Shown: positions 1-8,149, counted from the first letter of the stretch. The stretch: DNA of 64,000 nt from Promicromonospora iranensis (GCF_028994805.1 NZ_JAJQQP010000013.1:62001-126000); one strand, 5' to 3'. The notes: a model not told the origin generated them from the letters alone. Numbers and translations are program-made.

Positions 1-1063
1 CCGCGGCGACCGCCTCGGCGGAGAGCGACCGTGCGAAGAACCCGCTCCGGACGTCGTAGCAGGGCCGGTCGGCCGGTTCGGGCGTGTCCCCGGCGAACCG
101 CCGGACCGTGTCGAGGTGCGGCTCGGTGCGGATCGTATCGACCGTGCGCCCGCCGGGCAGCTCCCGCAGCCGTTCGGCGAGAGCGTCGTGGCCACCGAGC
201 GCGAAGGCGACGACGGACACCGAGGGGCCATTGACGTCCTTCTGCAGGCGGAGGGCCGACCACATCTCGTCCGGCAGGTCGGGCGCCCAGTCCTGCCAGG
301 CGGCGAGCACCTCCTCGGCCTGCGACCACGGCCACGCCAGGTCCGCGGACGAGGACTCGTGGACGGCGTGGGTCCTCAGGCGCAGCTCCGTGACGATGCC
401 GAAGCTGCCGTTCCCCGCCCCGCGCAGGGCCCAGAACAGGTCCGGCTCCTCCTCCGCGTCGCAGGTCCGGACCGTGCCGTCCGCCGTCACGACCGTCGCC
501 TCGACGAGGTTGTCGCACGAGAGACCGTAGGCACGCGACAGGAGGCCGTGCCCGCCGCCGAGCGTCAGGCCCGACACACCGACGGACGGGCAGGTGCCGC
601 CGGAGATCGTGACGCCGTGCTCGTCGAGCGCCGCGTAGACGTCGCCGAGGCCGGCGCCGGCGCCGACGAGCGCCGCGCCCGAGTGCACCGTCACGTGGTT
701 CATCCGTCGCACGTCGATGACCAGCCGGCCGTTCCCGCTGGACCAGCCGGCGTACGAGTGGCCGCCGCTCCGGACCGCCACCGGCACGCCGTGCGCCCGG
801 GCGAACCGCAGGCACTCCGCGACGTCGTCGGCCGACAGGACGAACACGACGGCGGCCGGCCGCAGGTCGTCGAACCGCCGGTTGAACAGCCGGCTCGCCG
901 CGGCGTACCCGGCGGCATCAGGCCGGAGGAGCTCGCCGTCGATCGACTGCTCCAGCGCTCGCCACGCAGCGGCCGGCGCGGTGCCGGACGCCGTCGTGTC
1001 GGCCGCCGTCGTGCCCGGCGTGGACGTGTCGTGCGGGGCGCGGGACCCGGGGTCTCGTGTCAT
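1..1063 (-). CDS. FAD-binding oxidoreductase, BBE/GOOX-like (3' end outside window)
   Basis: Flavoprotein oxidase of the berberine-bridge-enzyme / glucooligosaccharide-oxidase type, which oxidises alcohols, sugars or amines and passes electrons to O2. About 354 residues are visible from an ATG at 1063; the C-terminal substrate domain runs off the left edge. The p-cresol-methylhydroxylase-type FAD domain shows RSGGHSYAGWSSGNG with His102, and GGTCPSVGVSGLTLGGGHG with Cys158. In this family those two residues carry the double covalent flavin link (8-alpha-histidyl and 6-S-cysteinyl), so a bicovalent flavin is predicted. No signal peptide is visible. The start codon overlaps the stop of an upstream HsdR remnant (ATGA). 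The family is clear; the substrate is unknown. Confidence 0.88.
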   Translation of the reverse strand, partial: MTRDPGSRAPHDTSTPGTTAADTTASGTAPAAAWRALEQSIDGELLRPDAAGYAAASRLFNRRFDDLRPAAVVFVLSADDVAECLRFARAHGVPVAVRSGGHSYAGWSSGNGRLVIDVRRMNHVTVHSGAALVGAGAGLGDVYAALDEHGVTISGGTCPSVGVSGLTLGGGHGLLSRAYGLSCDNLVEATVVTADGTVRTCDAEEEPDLFWALRGAGNGSFGIVTELRLRTHAVHESSSADLAWPWSQAEEVLAAWQDWAPDLPDEMWSALRLQKDVNGPSVSVVAFALGGHDALAERLRELPGGRTVDTIRTEPHLDTVRRFAGDTPEPADRPCYDVRSGFFARSLSAEAVAA

Positions 1064-1335
1064 GCCTCCTGATTCTGCCCCGAGATGCACAGCTGTGAAG
1101 CGTGGTTCAGGGCGAGGGGTGCGCCCACCGGCTTCGCCTCGATCAAGATCTGGACTTCGCCGTCCTTGACGATGGCGTAGTCGATCTTCTCGCCCTTCTT
1201 GGTGCCGACGTCCGCGGTGAACTCAGGGATCACCTCGTCAGGATTGAAGACGTCGTAGCCCAGAACGTGTGCGATGAACGGCATGATGAAGGCGTTCTTC
1301 GTGGCTTCCTCGGTGAAGCTGGCGACGTCACCCGC
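1060..1335 (-). pseudogene. Remnant of type I restriction HsdR N-terminal-domain protein
   Basis: The reading frame encodes FTEEATKNAFIMPFIAHVLG, then GYDVFNPDEVIPEFTADVG and KKGEKIDYAIVKDGEVQILI, ending near ALNHASQL. This matches the conserved core of the HsdR-N nuclease-like family (TEEATK..VMPF...GYDVF.P.EV.PEFTADVG.KKGEK.DYA). The match stops after NHASQL and hits a stop after eight unrelated residues, so the rest of the domain is missing. No in-frame start lies before Met at 1284, which falls inside the conserved block, so the 5' end is missing too. It is a fragment cut at both ends between the APH-like gene and the oxidase. No methylase or specificity subunit lies nearby. Confidence 0.72.
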
Positions 1336-1355
1336 CGACCCACCACACTGTCCGG

Positions 1356-2192
1356 ATGACTCACTCGACGACCGGCGAGGACGCCGGGATCGGGCCCCGG
1401 CTGGGCGCAGGCCGTGAGGCCGAGGTCTACGCGTGGGGCGTCGACGCGGTGCTGAAGCTGTACCGCCCGGGCTACGCCGGGCACCGTGCGGAGGCCGCGG
1501 CGCTGGCCGGCCTCACGGGACACGACATCGCCCCGGAGCTGGTCGACGTCGTCGAGCACCGCGGCCGGCCGGGGCTCGTGCTGGAGCGCGTCGCCGGCAG
1601 CGACCTGCTGGACCAGCTGCGACGTCGGCCGTGGCGGATGCCGGCCCTCGCCCGCGCGTTGGCGCAGACCCATCTCGCCGTCCACGACGCCCAGGCGCCC
1701 GCGGAGCTGCCCGACGTCCGCCAGGTCCTTGCCGAGCGGATCGAGTCGGCGCCCCTGCCGCGGGAGCTGCAGGGCTTCGCGCTGCGGGTGCTCGACGGGC
1801 TGCCGTCCGGCGACCGCCTGTGCCACGGCGACTACCACCCCGGCAACGTCATGGTGGACGGCGGCCGGGTGGTCGTCATCGACTGGCCCAACGCCGCCCG
1901 CGGCGTCCCGGAGGCCGACCACGCACGCTCCCTCCTGCTGCTGCGCTGGGCCGACGCCGATCCCGGCACCCGACCGGCGACGCGGGGCCTGATGGCGGCC
2001 GGGCGCGGGGCGTTCACGCGCGCCTATGCGCGGGCGTACGCCCGCGGTGCGCGCGGCCCGCTGCGTGACGTCGAGCCCTGGCTGGTGGTGCACGGCGCGG
2101 CGCGCCTGTCAGAGGGCGTCGGAGCCGAGCGTGCCCGGCTCGTCGACAGGCTGCGCCGCGCCCGGCACGAGGCCGGTCCGCTCGGCAGCTAG
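1356..2192 (+). CDS. Aminoglycoside phosphotransferase (APH)-family kinase
   Basis: Cytoplasmic protein-kinase-like phosphotransferase of 278 residues that would transfer the ATP gamma-phosphate to a small molecule. The N-lobe begins GPRLGAGREAEVYAWG (P-loop-like) followed by VLKLYRPG with the candidate ATP-anchoring Lys. The catalytic loop is LCHGDYHPGNVMVDGG and the metal-binding segment is VVVIDWPNAARG, both classic for APH. The ATG at 1356 directly precedes the glycine-rich loop region. It is divergent from the HsdR remnant and convergent with the cytochrome b gene. Many such genes are housekeeping kinases of unknown substrate, so antibiotic resistance should not be assumed. Confidence 0.85.
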   Translation: MTHSTTGEDAGIGPRLGAGREAEVYAWGVDAVLKLYRPGYAGHRAEAAALAGLTGHDIAPELVDVVEHRGRPGLVLERVAGSDLLDQLRRRPWRMPALARALAQTHLAVHDAQAPAELPDVRQVLAERIESAPLPRELQGFALRVLDGLPSGDRLCHGDYHPGNVMVDGGRVVVIDWPNAARGVPEADHARSLLLLRWADADPGTRPATRGLMAAGRGAFTRAYARAYARGARGPLRDVEPWLVVHGAARLSEGVGAERARLVDRLRRARHEAGPLGS

Positions 2193-2225
2193 CCGGGCGC
2201 GGCTGCCCGACAACGGTGGGCCGGC

Positions 2226-3851
2226 TCACCCGGACCGGGTCAGGTCGGTCCCGCTGCCAGCACCGCCGCCCGTGCCGCGGCTCTCCGTTCCGGCCGGCCG
2301 GTCGGCCTGCCCCACCTGGCCCGCCCGACCCGCCACCAAGACCCGGTCGTGCTCCACCACCGGGACGACATGACCCGTGCCGAACCGCCGCGACAGCGCA
2401 CCGCGCAGCCGCTCGCGCCCGCTGAGCCGCCCGTCGCCGCCCGCCCGCCCGGGCGCCGCCGGGACCGGGGTGACGGACAGCAGGGCCAGCTCCGCGTCAC
2501 CGGCCGGCTGGTGGATCTCCGCGTACCCGCCGTTCGACATCCGGACGACCCGTCCCGTCTCGTGCCCGTGCAGCGCGACCTCACGATCCTTGCGCTGCAG
2601 CCCGATGCAGACGCGCCGGGTCACCTCGAACGCCAGCGCGGGACCGACGAGCAGAGCGACCTGCAGCGTCGTGATGATCGTCTCGAACGGGACGCTGAGC
2701 TCCGTGGAGACGATGTCGGCGCTCGCGGCGCCCCACAGGATCCCGTAGAAGAGCACACCGGCCACGCCGATGCCCGTACGGACCGGGACGTTCCGCGGCC
2801 GGTCGAGCACGTGGTGCGGCGCGCGGTCCTGGTCGACCCACGCCTCGAGGTACGGGTAGACGATCAGGACCGCGAAGTAGCCGGCGATCACGACCAGCGG
2901 GACCAGCGTCGCGAAGGTGACGGTCCAGCCCAGCCACTCGGCCTCCCAGCCGACCGGCACGAGCCGGAGCGCGCCGTCGAGGAAGCCCATGTACCAGTCG
3001 GGCTGGCTCCCCGCACCGACCTCGCCCCCGGACGCGGGCCCGTAGGACCAGACGGGGCTGATCGTCGACGTCGCCCCGAGCAGGACCAGCACCGCGGCGG
3101 TCATCCCGGTCATCCCGGCGGCCCGCAGGGCGGCGTCGGGCCAGAGGCGCAGGCCGAGCGAGGCGGCCGGGGCGGACCGCGGGTGCGCCGCCTGCCCGTG
3201 CCGCAGGCTGAGGACGCCCCGCACGACCATGACCAGCACGAGCAGTCCCGGTGCGACGACGGCGTGGACCGGGTACAGGTTCTCGATGATCTGCCCCGGG
3301 AACGGCCCACCGAACATCCAGCTCGCCACCCAGGTGCCGATGAACGGGATGCTGAGGACGACGCCCTCCACGATCCGTAGGCCGGTTCCGGACAGCATGT
3401 CGTCGGGGAGCGCGTACCCGCTCCAGCCGGCCACCAGCACCAGGATGAAGGCCACGACCAGCAGCACCCAGCTCAGCTGCCGCGGACGGCGGAACCCGCC
3501 GGTGAAGAACGTGACCAGGAGCTGCACGATCATCGAGGCCGGCATGACGAGGGCTGCCCAGTGGTGCGTCTGGCGCACCAGCAGGCCGCCGGTCTGCTCG
3601 AAGGAGATGCGCATCGTCGAGTCGAAGGCCTCGGTCACGGTCGCTCCCCGCAGCGGCCCGTACGGCCCGTCATAGGTGACGAGCTCGTTCGACGGCGTGT
3701 ACCAGAACGCCAGGAGCACCCCCGTCACGGCGAGGACGATCAGGCAGGCGAAGGTCACGACGCCGAACAGGTTCGACCAGCGCAGCTGTACCCGGCGCCG
3801 GCCGAGCATCGCGAGGAACGCGGTCCGACGACGGTCGCGGTCAGCTCGCAT
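2226..3851 (-). CDS. qcrB: QcrB-like cytochrome b lacking both heme bH ligands
   Basis: Menaquinol-cytochrome c reductase cytochrome b homologue of 541 residues, collinear with mycobacterial QcrB (TYDGPYGPLRG, ISFEQTGGLLVRQTHHWAA, FFTGGFRRPRQ, GYALPDDMLSG, AGSQPDWYM, CIGLQRKDRE). In helix B His96 is kept, but the residue 14 later, normally the second His, is Gln110 (MIVQLLVTFF). In helix D His196 is kept, but the residue 15 later is Arg211 (MVVRGVLSL). By family knowledge the retained pair ligates heme bL and the lost pair ligates heme bH. The Qo-site PDWY motif remains. No qcrA or qcrC is adjacent. Its start overlaps the end of ndh by 11 bp, implying translational coupling. It is probably an extra, specialised copy; integral membrane. 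Confidence 0.9.
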   Translation of the reverse strand: MRADRDRRRTAFLAMLGRRRVQLRWSNLFGVVTFACLIVLAVTGVLLAFWYTPSNELVTYDGPYGPLRGATVTEAFDSTMRISFEQTGGLLVRQTHHWAALVMPASMIVQLLVTFFTGGFRRPRQLSWVLLVVAFILVLVAGWSGYALPDDMLSGTGLRIVEGVVLSIPFIGTWVASWMFGGPFPGQIIENLYPVHAVVAPGLLVLVMVVRGVLSLRHGQAAHPRSAPAASLGLRLWPDAALRAAGMTGMTAAVLVLLGATSTISPVWSYGPASGGEVGAGSQPDWYMGFLDGALRLVPVGWEAEWLGWTVTFATLVPLVVIAGYFAVLIVYPYLEAWVDQDRAPHHVLDRPRNVPVRTGIGVAGVLFYGILWGAASADIVSTELSVPFETIITTLQVALLVGPALAFEVTRRVCIGLQRKDREVALHGHETGRVVRMSNGGYAEIHQPAGDAELALLSVTPVPAAPGRAGGDGRLSGRERLRGALSRRFGTGHVVPVVEHDRVLVAGRAGQVGQADRPAGTESRGTGGGAGSGTDLTRSG

Positions 3852-5208
3852 CGCGCACCACGCTCAGCTCGGGACGTTCGCCGTCGACGCCGGCGAACGG
3901 GTCGCCGCCCGCGAGGAAGGCCGCCCGCGGCCGCTGCACCGTGGCGAGCGGGATGATGTCTCGCCCGAAGAACATCGCCGAGACCCAGACCAGCAGCACG
4001 CGCACCTTGCGCTCCCAGGTGGGGACGGCCAGGACGTGGTAGCCGCGGTGCATGAGCCAGGCCAGGAACCCCGTGATGACCAGGCGGCGGTACTGGAAGA
4101 TGCCCTGCCCGATGCCGAGGGTCGCCACCGTGCCGAGGCTGTGGTGGAGATACTGCCGCGGCTGCTTGCCTCGGAGGTCCGCGACGAGGTTCTTCGCCAG
4201 CAGCCGGCCCTGGCGTACCGCGTGCTGTGCGTTGGGCACCGTCCGCGCGCCGGGGACCGGGGCGGCGAGGTCGGGCACGGCGGCGTTGTCGCCGGCGGCC
4301 CAGGCGTGGGCCACCGGAGCGTCGTCGGTGCCGACCCGGAGGTCGGCCCGGACGCGGACGAGGCCGCGCTCGTCGACCGGCAGGTCCGTGTTCCGTGCGA
4401 CGACGGGGTTGCTGGCGTTGCCGGCCGCCCAGACGAGCAGCCCGTTGCCGTAGGACTCGCCGGTGGACAGCATGATCCGGCCGTCCGCGGCCGAGACGAC
4501 CTGGGTGCCCAGATGGACGCGCGCCCCTCGGCGCTCGAGGTGCCGCACCACCCAGCGGCCGGGCTTGTCGGTGACCTCGGGCAGGATGCGGTCGTTCGCG
4601 TCGACCAGGTGGAACGCCAGGTCGTCGCGGCTGAGCTCCGGGTAGGCGCGCAGCAGGCTCGTGGCCAGGGACAGCAGCTCGCCGAACACCTCGACCCCGG
4701 TGAACCCGCCGCCCACGACGGTCACCGTCAGCAGCCGGCGGCGCTCGGGACCTGGCGGGAGCAGGGCGGCGTGGTCGAACGCGGTCAGGAGGCGGTCGCG
4801 GATCGCCACCGCCTCCTCGACGTGCTTGAGGCCTATCGCCTCCTGCTCGATCCCCGGGACAGGGAACGTGCGGGTCACCGCCCCGGCGGTCACGACGATC
4901 GTGTCGTACCCGATCTCGCGCAGGGCGCCGTCGTTCGTCCGGACGGTCGCCGTGCGGTGCGCGTGGTCGATCGACGTCGTGTGGCCCGCGACGATCGTCG
5001 TGCGCCGTAGGTGCCTGCGGAGCGACACCATGACGTGCCGCGCCTCGATCGAGCCGGCGGTGACCTCCGGCAGGAACGGCTGGTAGGTCATGTAGCCGTG
5101 CGGGTCGACGAGGGTGACCTCCGCCTCGCCCCGGCGGAGCTTCTTCTCCAGCCCCCACGCGGTGTAGAAGCCGGCGTAGCCGCCGCCGACGATCAGGATC
5201 TTCTCCAT
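3841..5208 (-). CDS. ndh: Type II NADH dehydrogenase (NDH-2)
   Basis: Non-proton-pumping NADH:menaquinone oxidoreductase of 455 residues on the inner membrane face. It begins MEKILIVGGGYAGFYTAWGLE (FAD Rossmann GxGxxG variant) and has a second dinucleotide motif VTVVGGGFTGVEVFGEL for NADH. The family signatures LVWAAGNASNP and HAWAAGDNAAVPD (FAD-binding) and a C-terminal hydrophobic segment near VRVLLVWVSAMFFGRDI for membrane attachment are visible. A good AGGAGG ribosome site precedes the ATG at 5208. It is the first gene of a two-gene operon with the aberrant qcrB, so reduced quinone would be made beside that protein. Related carotenoid or sulfide:quinone oxidoreductases are possible alternatives, but NDH-2 fits best. 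Confidence 0.85.
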   Translation of the reverse strand: MEKILIVGGGYAGFYTAWGLEKKLRRGEAEVTLVDPHGYMTYQPFLPEVTAGSIEARHVMVSLRRHLRRTTIVAGHTTSIDHAHRTATVRTNDGALREIGYDTIVVTAGAVTRTFPVPGIEQEAIGLKHVEEAVAIRDRLLTAFDHAALLPPGPERRRLLTVTVVGGGFTGVEVFGELLSLATSLLRAYPELSRDDLAFHLVDANDRILPEVTDKPGRWVVRHLERRGARVHLGTQVVSAADGRIMLSTGESYGNGLLVWAAGNASNPVVARNTDLPVDERGLVRVRADLRVGTDDAPVAHAWAAGDNAAVPDLAAPVPGARTVPNAQHAVRQGRLLAKNLVADLRGKQPRQYLHHSLGTVATLGIGQGIFQYRRLVITGFLAWLMHRGYHVLAVPTWERKVRVLLVWVSAMFFGRDIIPLATVQRPRAAFLAGGDPFAGVDGERPELSVVRDAS

Positions 5209-5254
5209 GACAACCTCCTGTGGTCTTACCTGATCGACAACGCAGCGCCGCGAG

Positions 5255-5277
5255 ATGTGACGTGGTGGTGGTCACAT
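5255..5277. promoter_or_regulatory. Inverted repeat upstream of ndh-qcrB
   Basis: The sequence ATGTGAC, nine bases, GTCACAT lies 47 bp upstream of the ndh start, between ndh and the NPP1 remnant. The half-sites resemble CRP/GlxR-type TGTGA/TCACA, but the spacing is longer than the usual six bases. It is therefore only a candidate operator for the ndh-qcrB operon. Confidence 0.35.
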
Positions 5278-5328
5278 GCGACGCGCGGAGGGATCGGGGA
5301 AGGATCACAGGCGGGTTGGCGCCGGGTG

Positions 5329-5999
5329 TTATGCGGCCGGGTCGAACGGGATCCCGGCCGGCTTCATCCGCTCCAGCCACGACGCGAAGTCGCCGTCGTC
5401 GATCTTGATGGTCGCCCCGCCGAAGTCGGCGGTCATGAGACGGTCGCGCAGCGACGTGCTGGGCCAGCCGTCCCAGCCCACGATCGGCGGGTAGCGCCAG
5501 TCGCCGTAGTGGTTCTCCGGCGGGTCGTCGTTGCCGTTCGCGAGCCGGAACAGGTGCGTGCTCGGCCCGTCCTTGTGGAAGACGATCTTGGGGTGCGAGC
5601 CCTCGAACAGGACCTCCGACCGGGGGTAGGTGGCCGACCCGCTGTGCTCGGTGATCGAGACGTGCTCGACCTGGTTCGAGCCCTGGTCGACCCACACGAC
5701 CACGTGCTCCCAGTCGTGCTTGTGGCTGCCGATCGCGATCGGCCCGTTCATGGTCTGGTCCTTCTCGAAGTAGCTCGCGTACATCACGGCGCACCAGCCG
5801 TTGTTGCACTTCTCGCGCGAGTACGTCTGCGAGTTGTCCAGGTCGGACTGGTCGCGGCAGTTCCCGTTGACGGCGCCGCCGATGTTCAGCCCGGGTGTGA
5901 TCGTGCCGTCCGGGCCGATGGCGGGCGTGGCGTAGCAGCCGTCGCCGTCGTAGTCGTAGGCGGGGGAGAACGACTGCTCGATACCGGCTACCTTGAGGC
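5329..5999 (-). pseudogene. NPP1 / NLP (necrosis-inducing-like) protein gene, 5'-truncated
   Basis: The frame encodes about 220 residues of an NPP1 fold: SFSPAYDYDGDGCYATPAIG, NCRDQSDLDNSQTYSREKC, NGWCAVMMYASYFEKDQT, the signature SHKHDWEHVVVWV (family GHRHDWE), VFHKDGPSTHLFRLANG and a GIPFDPAA end. In this family the signature His, Asp and Glu residues bind the metal needed for membrane damage. No ATG, GTG or TTG start exists before Met at 5787, which lies in mid-domain, and no signal peptide is visible in any frame. The homology fades just at the start of the divergent molybdoenzyme gene at 6000, so the promoter, signal peptide and first strands appear deleted. An internal GTG/ATG start near 5790 would make only a partial domain. 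Confidence 0.75.
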
Positions 6000-6662
6000 A
6001 TGACCAGCGCGACCCCGCCCGTACCAGGCGGCTCCGATCCTGCCGGGCTCGACCACGACCCCGGCGCCGCCCTCACCCCCGGTTTTCGGGGCCGGGCCCG
6101 CCCGGAGGGCGTGACTCTCCCTCCGGGGCAGTACGCGGAGGAGGGATTTCCCGTCCTCTCGGCGGGTCCCACGCCCAACGTCAGCACCGCGACCTGGAGC
6201 TTCGCCGTCACCAACGAGGTGGGCGCCACGAAGTCCTGGACCTGGGCGGAGCTGATGGCGCTGCCCCAGGACACCCCGACCGTGGACATCCACTGCGTCA
6301 CCCGCTGGTCCAAGTTCGGCACCCGCTGGCGCGGCGTCTCCCTCGACGTGCTGCTCGCCGAGGTGGAGTCCACGGCGGAGTTCGCGATGGTGGGCTCCTA
6401 CGGCGGGTACACCACCAACCTCCCGGTGGCGGACCTCCTGGGCGGCAAGGCATGGATCGCGCACACCTTCGACGGGGCGCCGCTGCACCCCGAGCACGGC
6501 GGCCCGGCCCGGCTGCTGGTGCCGCACCTGTACTTCTGGAAGTCGGCCAAGTGGGTACGCTCGCTCACCCTCATGCCGACGGACCGGCCGGGTTTCTGGG
6601 AGAAGCTCGGCTACCACGACCTGGGCGACCCGTGGCGTGAGCAGAGGTACCAGGGTGACTGA
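6000..6662 (+). CDS. Sulfite-oxidase-family molybdopterin-dependent oxidoreductase
   Basis: A 220-residue oxidoreductase molybdopterin-binding domain protein (SUOX/YedY-like core). The segment VDIHCVTRWSKFGTRWRGV carries Cys99, the expected cysteine ligand of molybdenum. GSYGGYTTNLPVADLL, GAPLHPEHGGPARLLVPHLY and WKSAKWVRSLTLM match the rest of the fold. There is no signal peptide or Tat motif, so it is probably cytoplasmic. The next gene, a ferredoxin-reductase-like flavoprotein, overlaps its 3' end, so the two likely form an electron-transfer pair: reductase supplying or accepting electrons, molybdoenzyme handling substrate. The substrate is unknown. Confidence 0.88.
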   Translation: MTSATPPVPGGSDPAGLDHDPGAALTPGFRGRARPEGVTLPPGQYAEEGFPVLSAGPTPNVSTATWSFAVTNEVGATKSWTWAELMALPQDTPTVDIHCVTRWSKFGTRWRGVSLDVLLAEVESTAEFAMVGSYGGYTTNLPVADLLGGKAWIAHTFDGAPLHPEHGGPARLLVPHLYFWKSAKWVRSLTLMPTDRPGFWEKLGYHDLGDPWREQRYQGD

Positions 6663-7464
6663 GGCCCGGTCCGCGGAGGCTGAGCCTCGGGGGGCGCGGC
6701 TCGGCGACCGGTACGCCGTCCCCTCCGGCTGGCAGGTCGCCACGCTGGTGGGGCGGCGGGCGGAGAGCGCGTCCGCGGTGACCCTCGTGCTCGATGTCCC
6801 GGGCTGGCCGGGCCACCTGGCGGGTCAGCACCTCGACCTGCGCCTCACCGCACCCGACGGCTACACGGCCGAGCGGTCGTACTCCCTCGCGAGCGGTCCG
6901 GCGGCGCCCGGGACCGGTCGGGTCGAGGTCACGGTCCAGCGCGTGCGCGACGGTGAGGTGTCCCCGTACCTCGTCGACCAGTTCCCGCTCGGCTCGGCGA
7001 TCGAGGTGCGTGGCCCCATCGGTGGCTGGTTCGTCTGGGACCCGGTGCGTGACGCCGGCACTCCCGTGCTGCTCGTGGCCGGCGGGTCGGGTCTGGTGCC
7101 GGTGATGGCCATGGCCCGAGCACGCCGGGAGTCCGGTGACCGTACGCCGTTCCGGCTGATCTACTCGGTGCGTACGCCGGAGGACCGGCTGTACCCGGAC
7201 GAGCTGGAGCGGCTCGCCGCCCGTGGCGACGGCTTCGAGGCCAGCACGATCTTCACCAGGGCGGTCTCGCTCACCGCTCTGCGTGGCCCACGACGCCTCA
7301 CCGACTCCGAGGTGGCGTCCTGGGGCTGGCCGGCCGAGCTGGAACCCCGGGTGTACATCTGCGGTCCCACGGGATTCGTCGAGGCAGTCTCGCGCATGGT
7401 CGTGGCCCAGGGACACGATCCGGCCCGCGTCCGGACCGAGCGGTTCGGGCCGGCTGCGGGCTGA
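6637..7464 (+). CDS. FAD/NAD(P)-binding ferredoxin reductase-like oxidoreductase
   Basis: FNR-fold flavoprotein of about 270 residues. The flavin-binding domain shows TAERSYSLASGP (RxYS FAD motif) and EVRGPIGGWFVW; the nucleotide-binding domain shows PVLLVAGGSGLVPVMAMARA, LIYSVRTPEDRLYPDEL and YICGPTGFVEAVSRMV (CGPxxF). No 2Fe-2S domain is present, so it is the reductase core only. The listed start is GTG at 6637; a second GTG at 6655, six codons on, is also plausible. It overlaps the upstream molybdoenzyme gene by about 26 bp, indicating co-translation and a shared reaction. Confidence 0.85.
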   Translation: MSRGTRVTEARSAEAEPRGARLGDRYAVPSGWQVATLVGRRAESASAVTLVLDVPGWPGHLAGQHLDLRLTAPDGYTAERSYSLASGPAAPGTGRVEVTVQRVRDGEVSPYLVDQFPLGSAIEVRGPIGGWFVWDPVRDAGTPVLLVAGGSGLVPVMAMARARRESGDRTPFRLIYSVRTPEDRLYPDELERLAARGDGFEASTIFTRAVSLTALRGPRRLTDSEVASWGWPAELEPRVYICGPTGFVEAVSRMVVAQGHDPARVRTERFGPAAG

Positions 7465-7474
7465 GGCCGGTCCG

Positions 7475-8074
7475 TCAGGGTCCGTCGACTCCGCGCCACA
7501 TGGGCTGGAGGAGCGGCCCTCCCTCGGGCAGCGGGATGGGCTCGCCGTGGTCCTGGAACCCGTGCCGCGCGTAGAGCTTCCGGTTCTGCGGCGTCGAGGC
7601 CTCCAGGTAGACCGGCAGGCCCAGGCCCTGCGCACGCTCGAGACCGTGCCGCAGCAGGGCGGTCCCGGCCCCCAGCCCTCGCCGGTGGGGGAGCGCGGCC
7701 ATGGCCGACAGGTACACGTGGGACACGTCGGGGTGCCGGGCGTCCGTGGCCGCGAGGACGGCGGCGAGTCGCCGGCTGGCCGACCGGCCGTCGTCGGGAA
7801 GCTCTGGCTCCGGCGGTGCGCCGTCGAGGTCGACCCAGACCGATGCGGCGACAGGGTCCCCGCCGGGAAGGAACGCGACGAGCAGCTGCCCGGCGTCGAC
7901 GGCGGCCCGCAGCGCGGGCTCGAAGAGCTCCCGGGTGTGTTCCTTCCGGCGTCCCGGCTCGGGCTCGACCCAGGCGGACACCGCCTCGTCGGCGAAGGCC
8001 TCGACGCACACGGGGAGCACCGAGGTGAACTCCGACGGCACGGATGGTCGGACGATCAGGTGAGGCATCGACAT
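7475..8074 (-). CDS. GNAT-family N-acetyltransferase
   Basis: A 199-residue acetyl-CoA-dependent acetyltransferase. The acetyl-CoA loop is ALPHRRGLGAGTALLRHGLE (motif A, R-x-x-G-x-G/A) preceded by HVYLSAMAALP, and motif B follows as PVYLEASTPQNRKLYARHGF. The start is MSMPHLIV at 8074 or the second Met at 8068. It is divergent from the TetR gene at 8150 with an inverted repeat between them, so that regulator is a likely controller. The substrate is not evident. Confidence 0.85.
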   Translation of the reverse strand: MSMPHLIVRPSVPSEFTSVLPVCVEAFADEAVSAWVEPEPGRRKEHTRELFEPALRAAVDAGQLLVAFLPGGDPVAASVWVDLDGAPPEPELPDDGRSASRRLAAVLAATDARHPDVSHVYLSAMAALPHRRGLGAGTALLRHGLERAQGLGLPVYLEASTPQNRKLYARHGFQDHGEPIPLPEGGPLLQPMWRGVDGP

Positions 8075-8113
8075 AGCTCCAGCCTCGTGCACCTCGGGCC
8101 ACCGGCGAAGTAG

Positions 8114-8140
8114 TTTCGTCTCACGAGCTGTGCGACGAAA
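8114..8140. promoter_or_regulatory. Candidate TetR operator
   Basis: A perfect inverted repeat TTTCGTC, thirteen bases, GACGAAA sits between the divergent GNAT and TetR genes, ending nine bases before the TetR start codon. The position and symmetry suit a dimeric autorepressor. Confidence 0.5.
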
Positions 8141-8149
8141 GGGCGAGGT

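Noticed and set aside
1060-1335. Active restriction-modification system
   Set aside because: Only an N-terminal nuclease fragment without start, rest of HsdR, methylase or specificity subunit.
1356-2192. Aminoglycoside resistance gene
   Set aside because: APH fold only; no close resemblance to known resistance enzymes is visible and the substrate is unknown.
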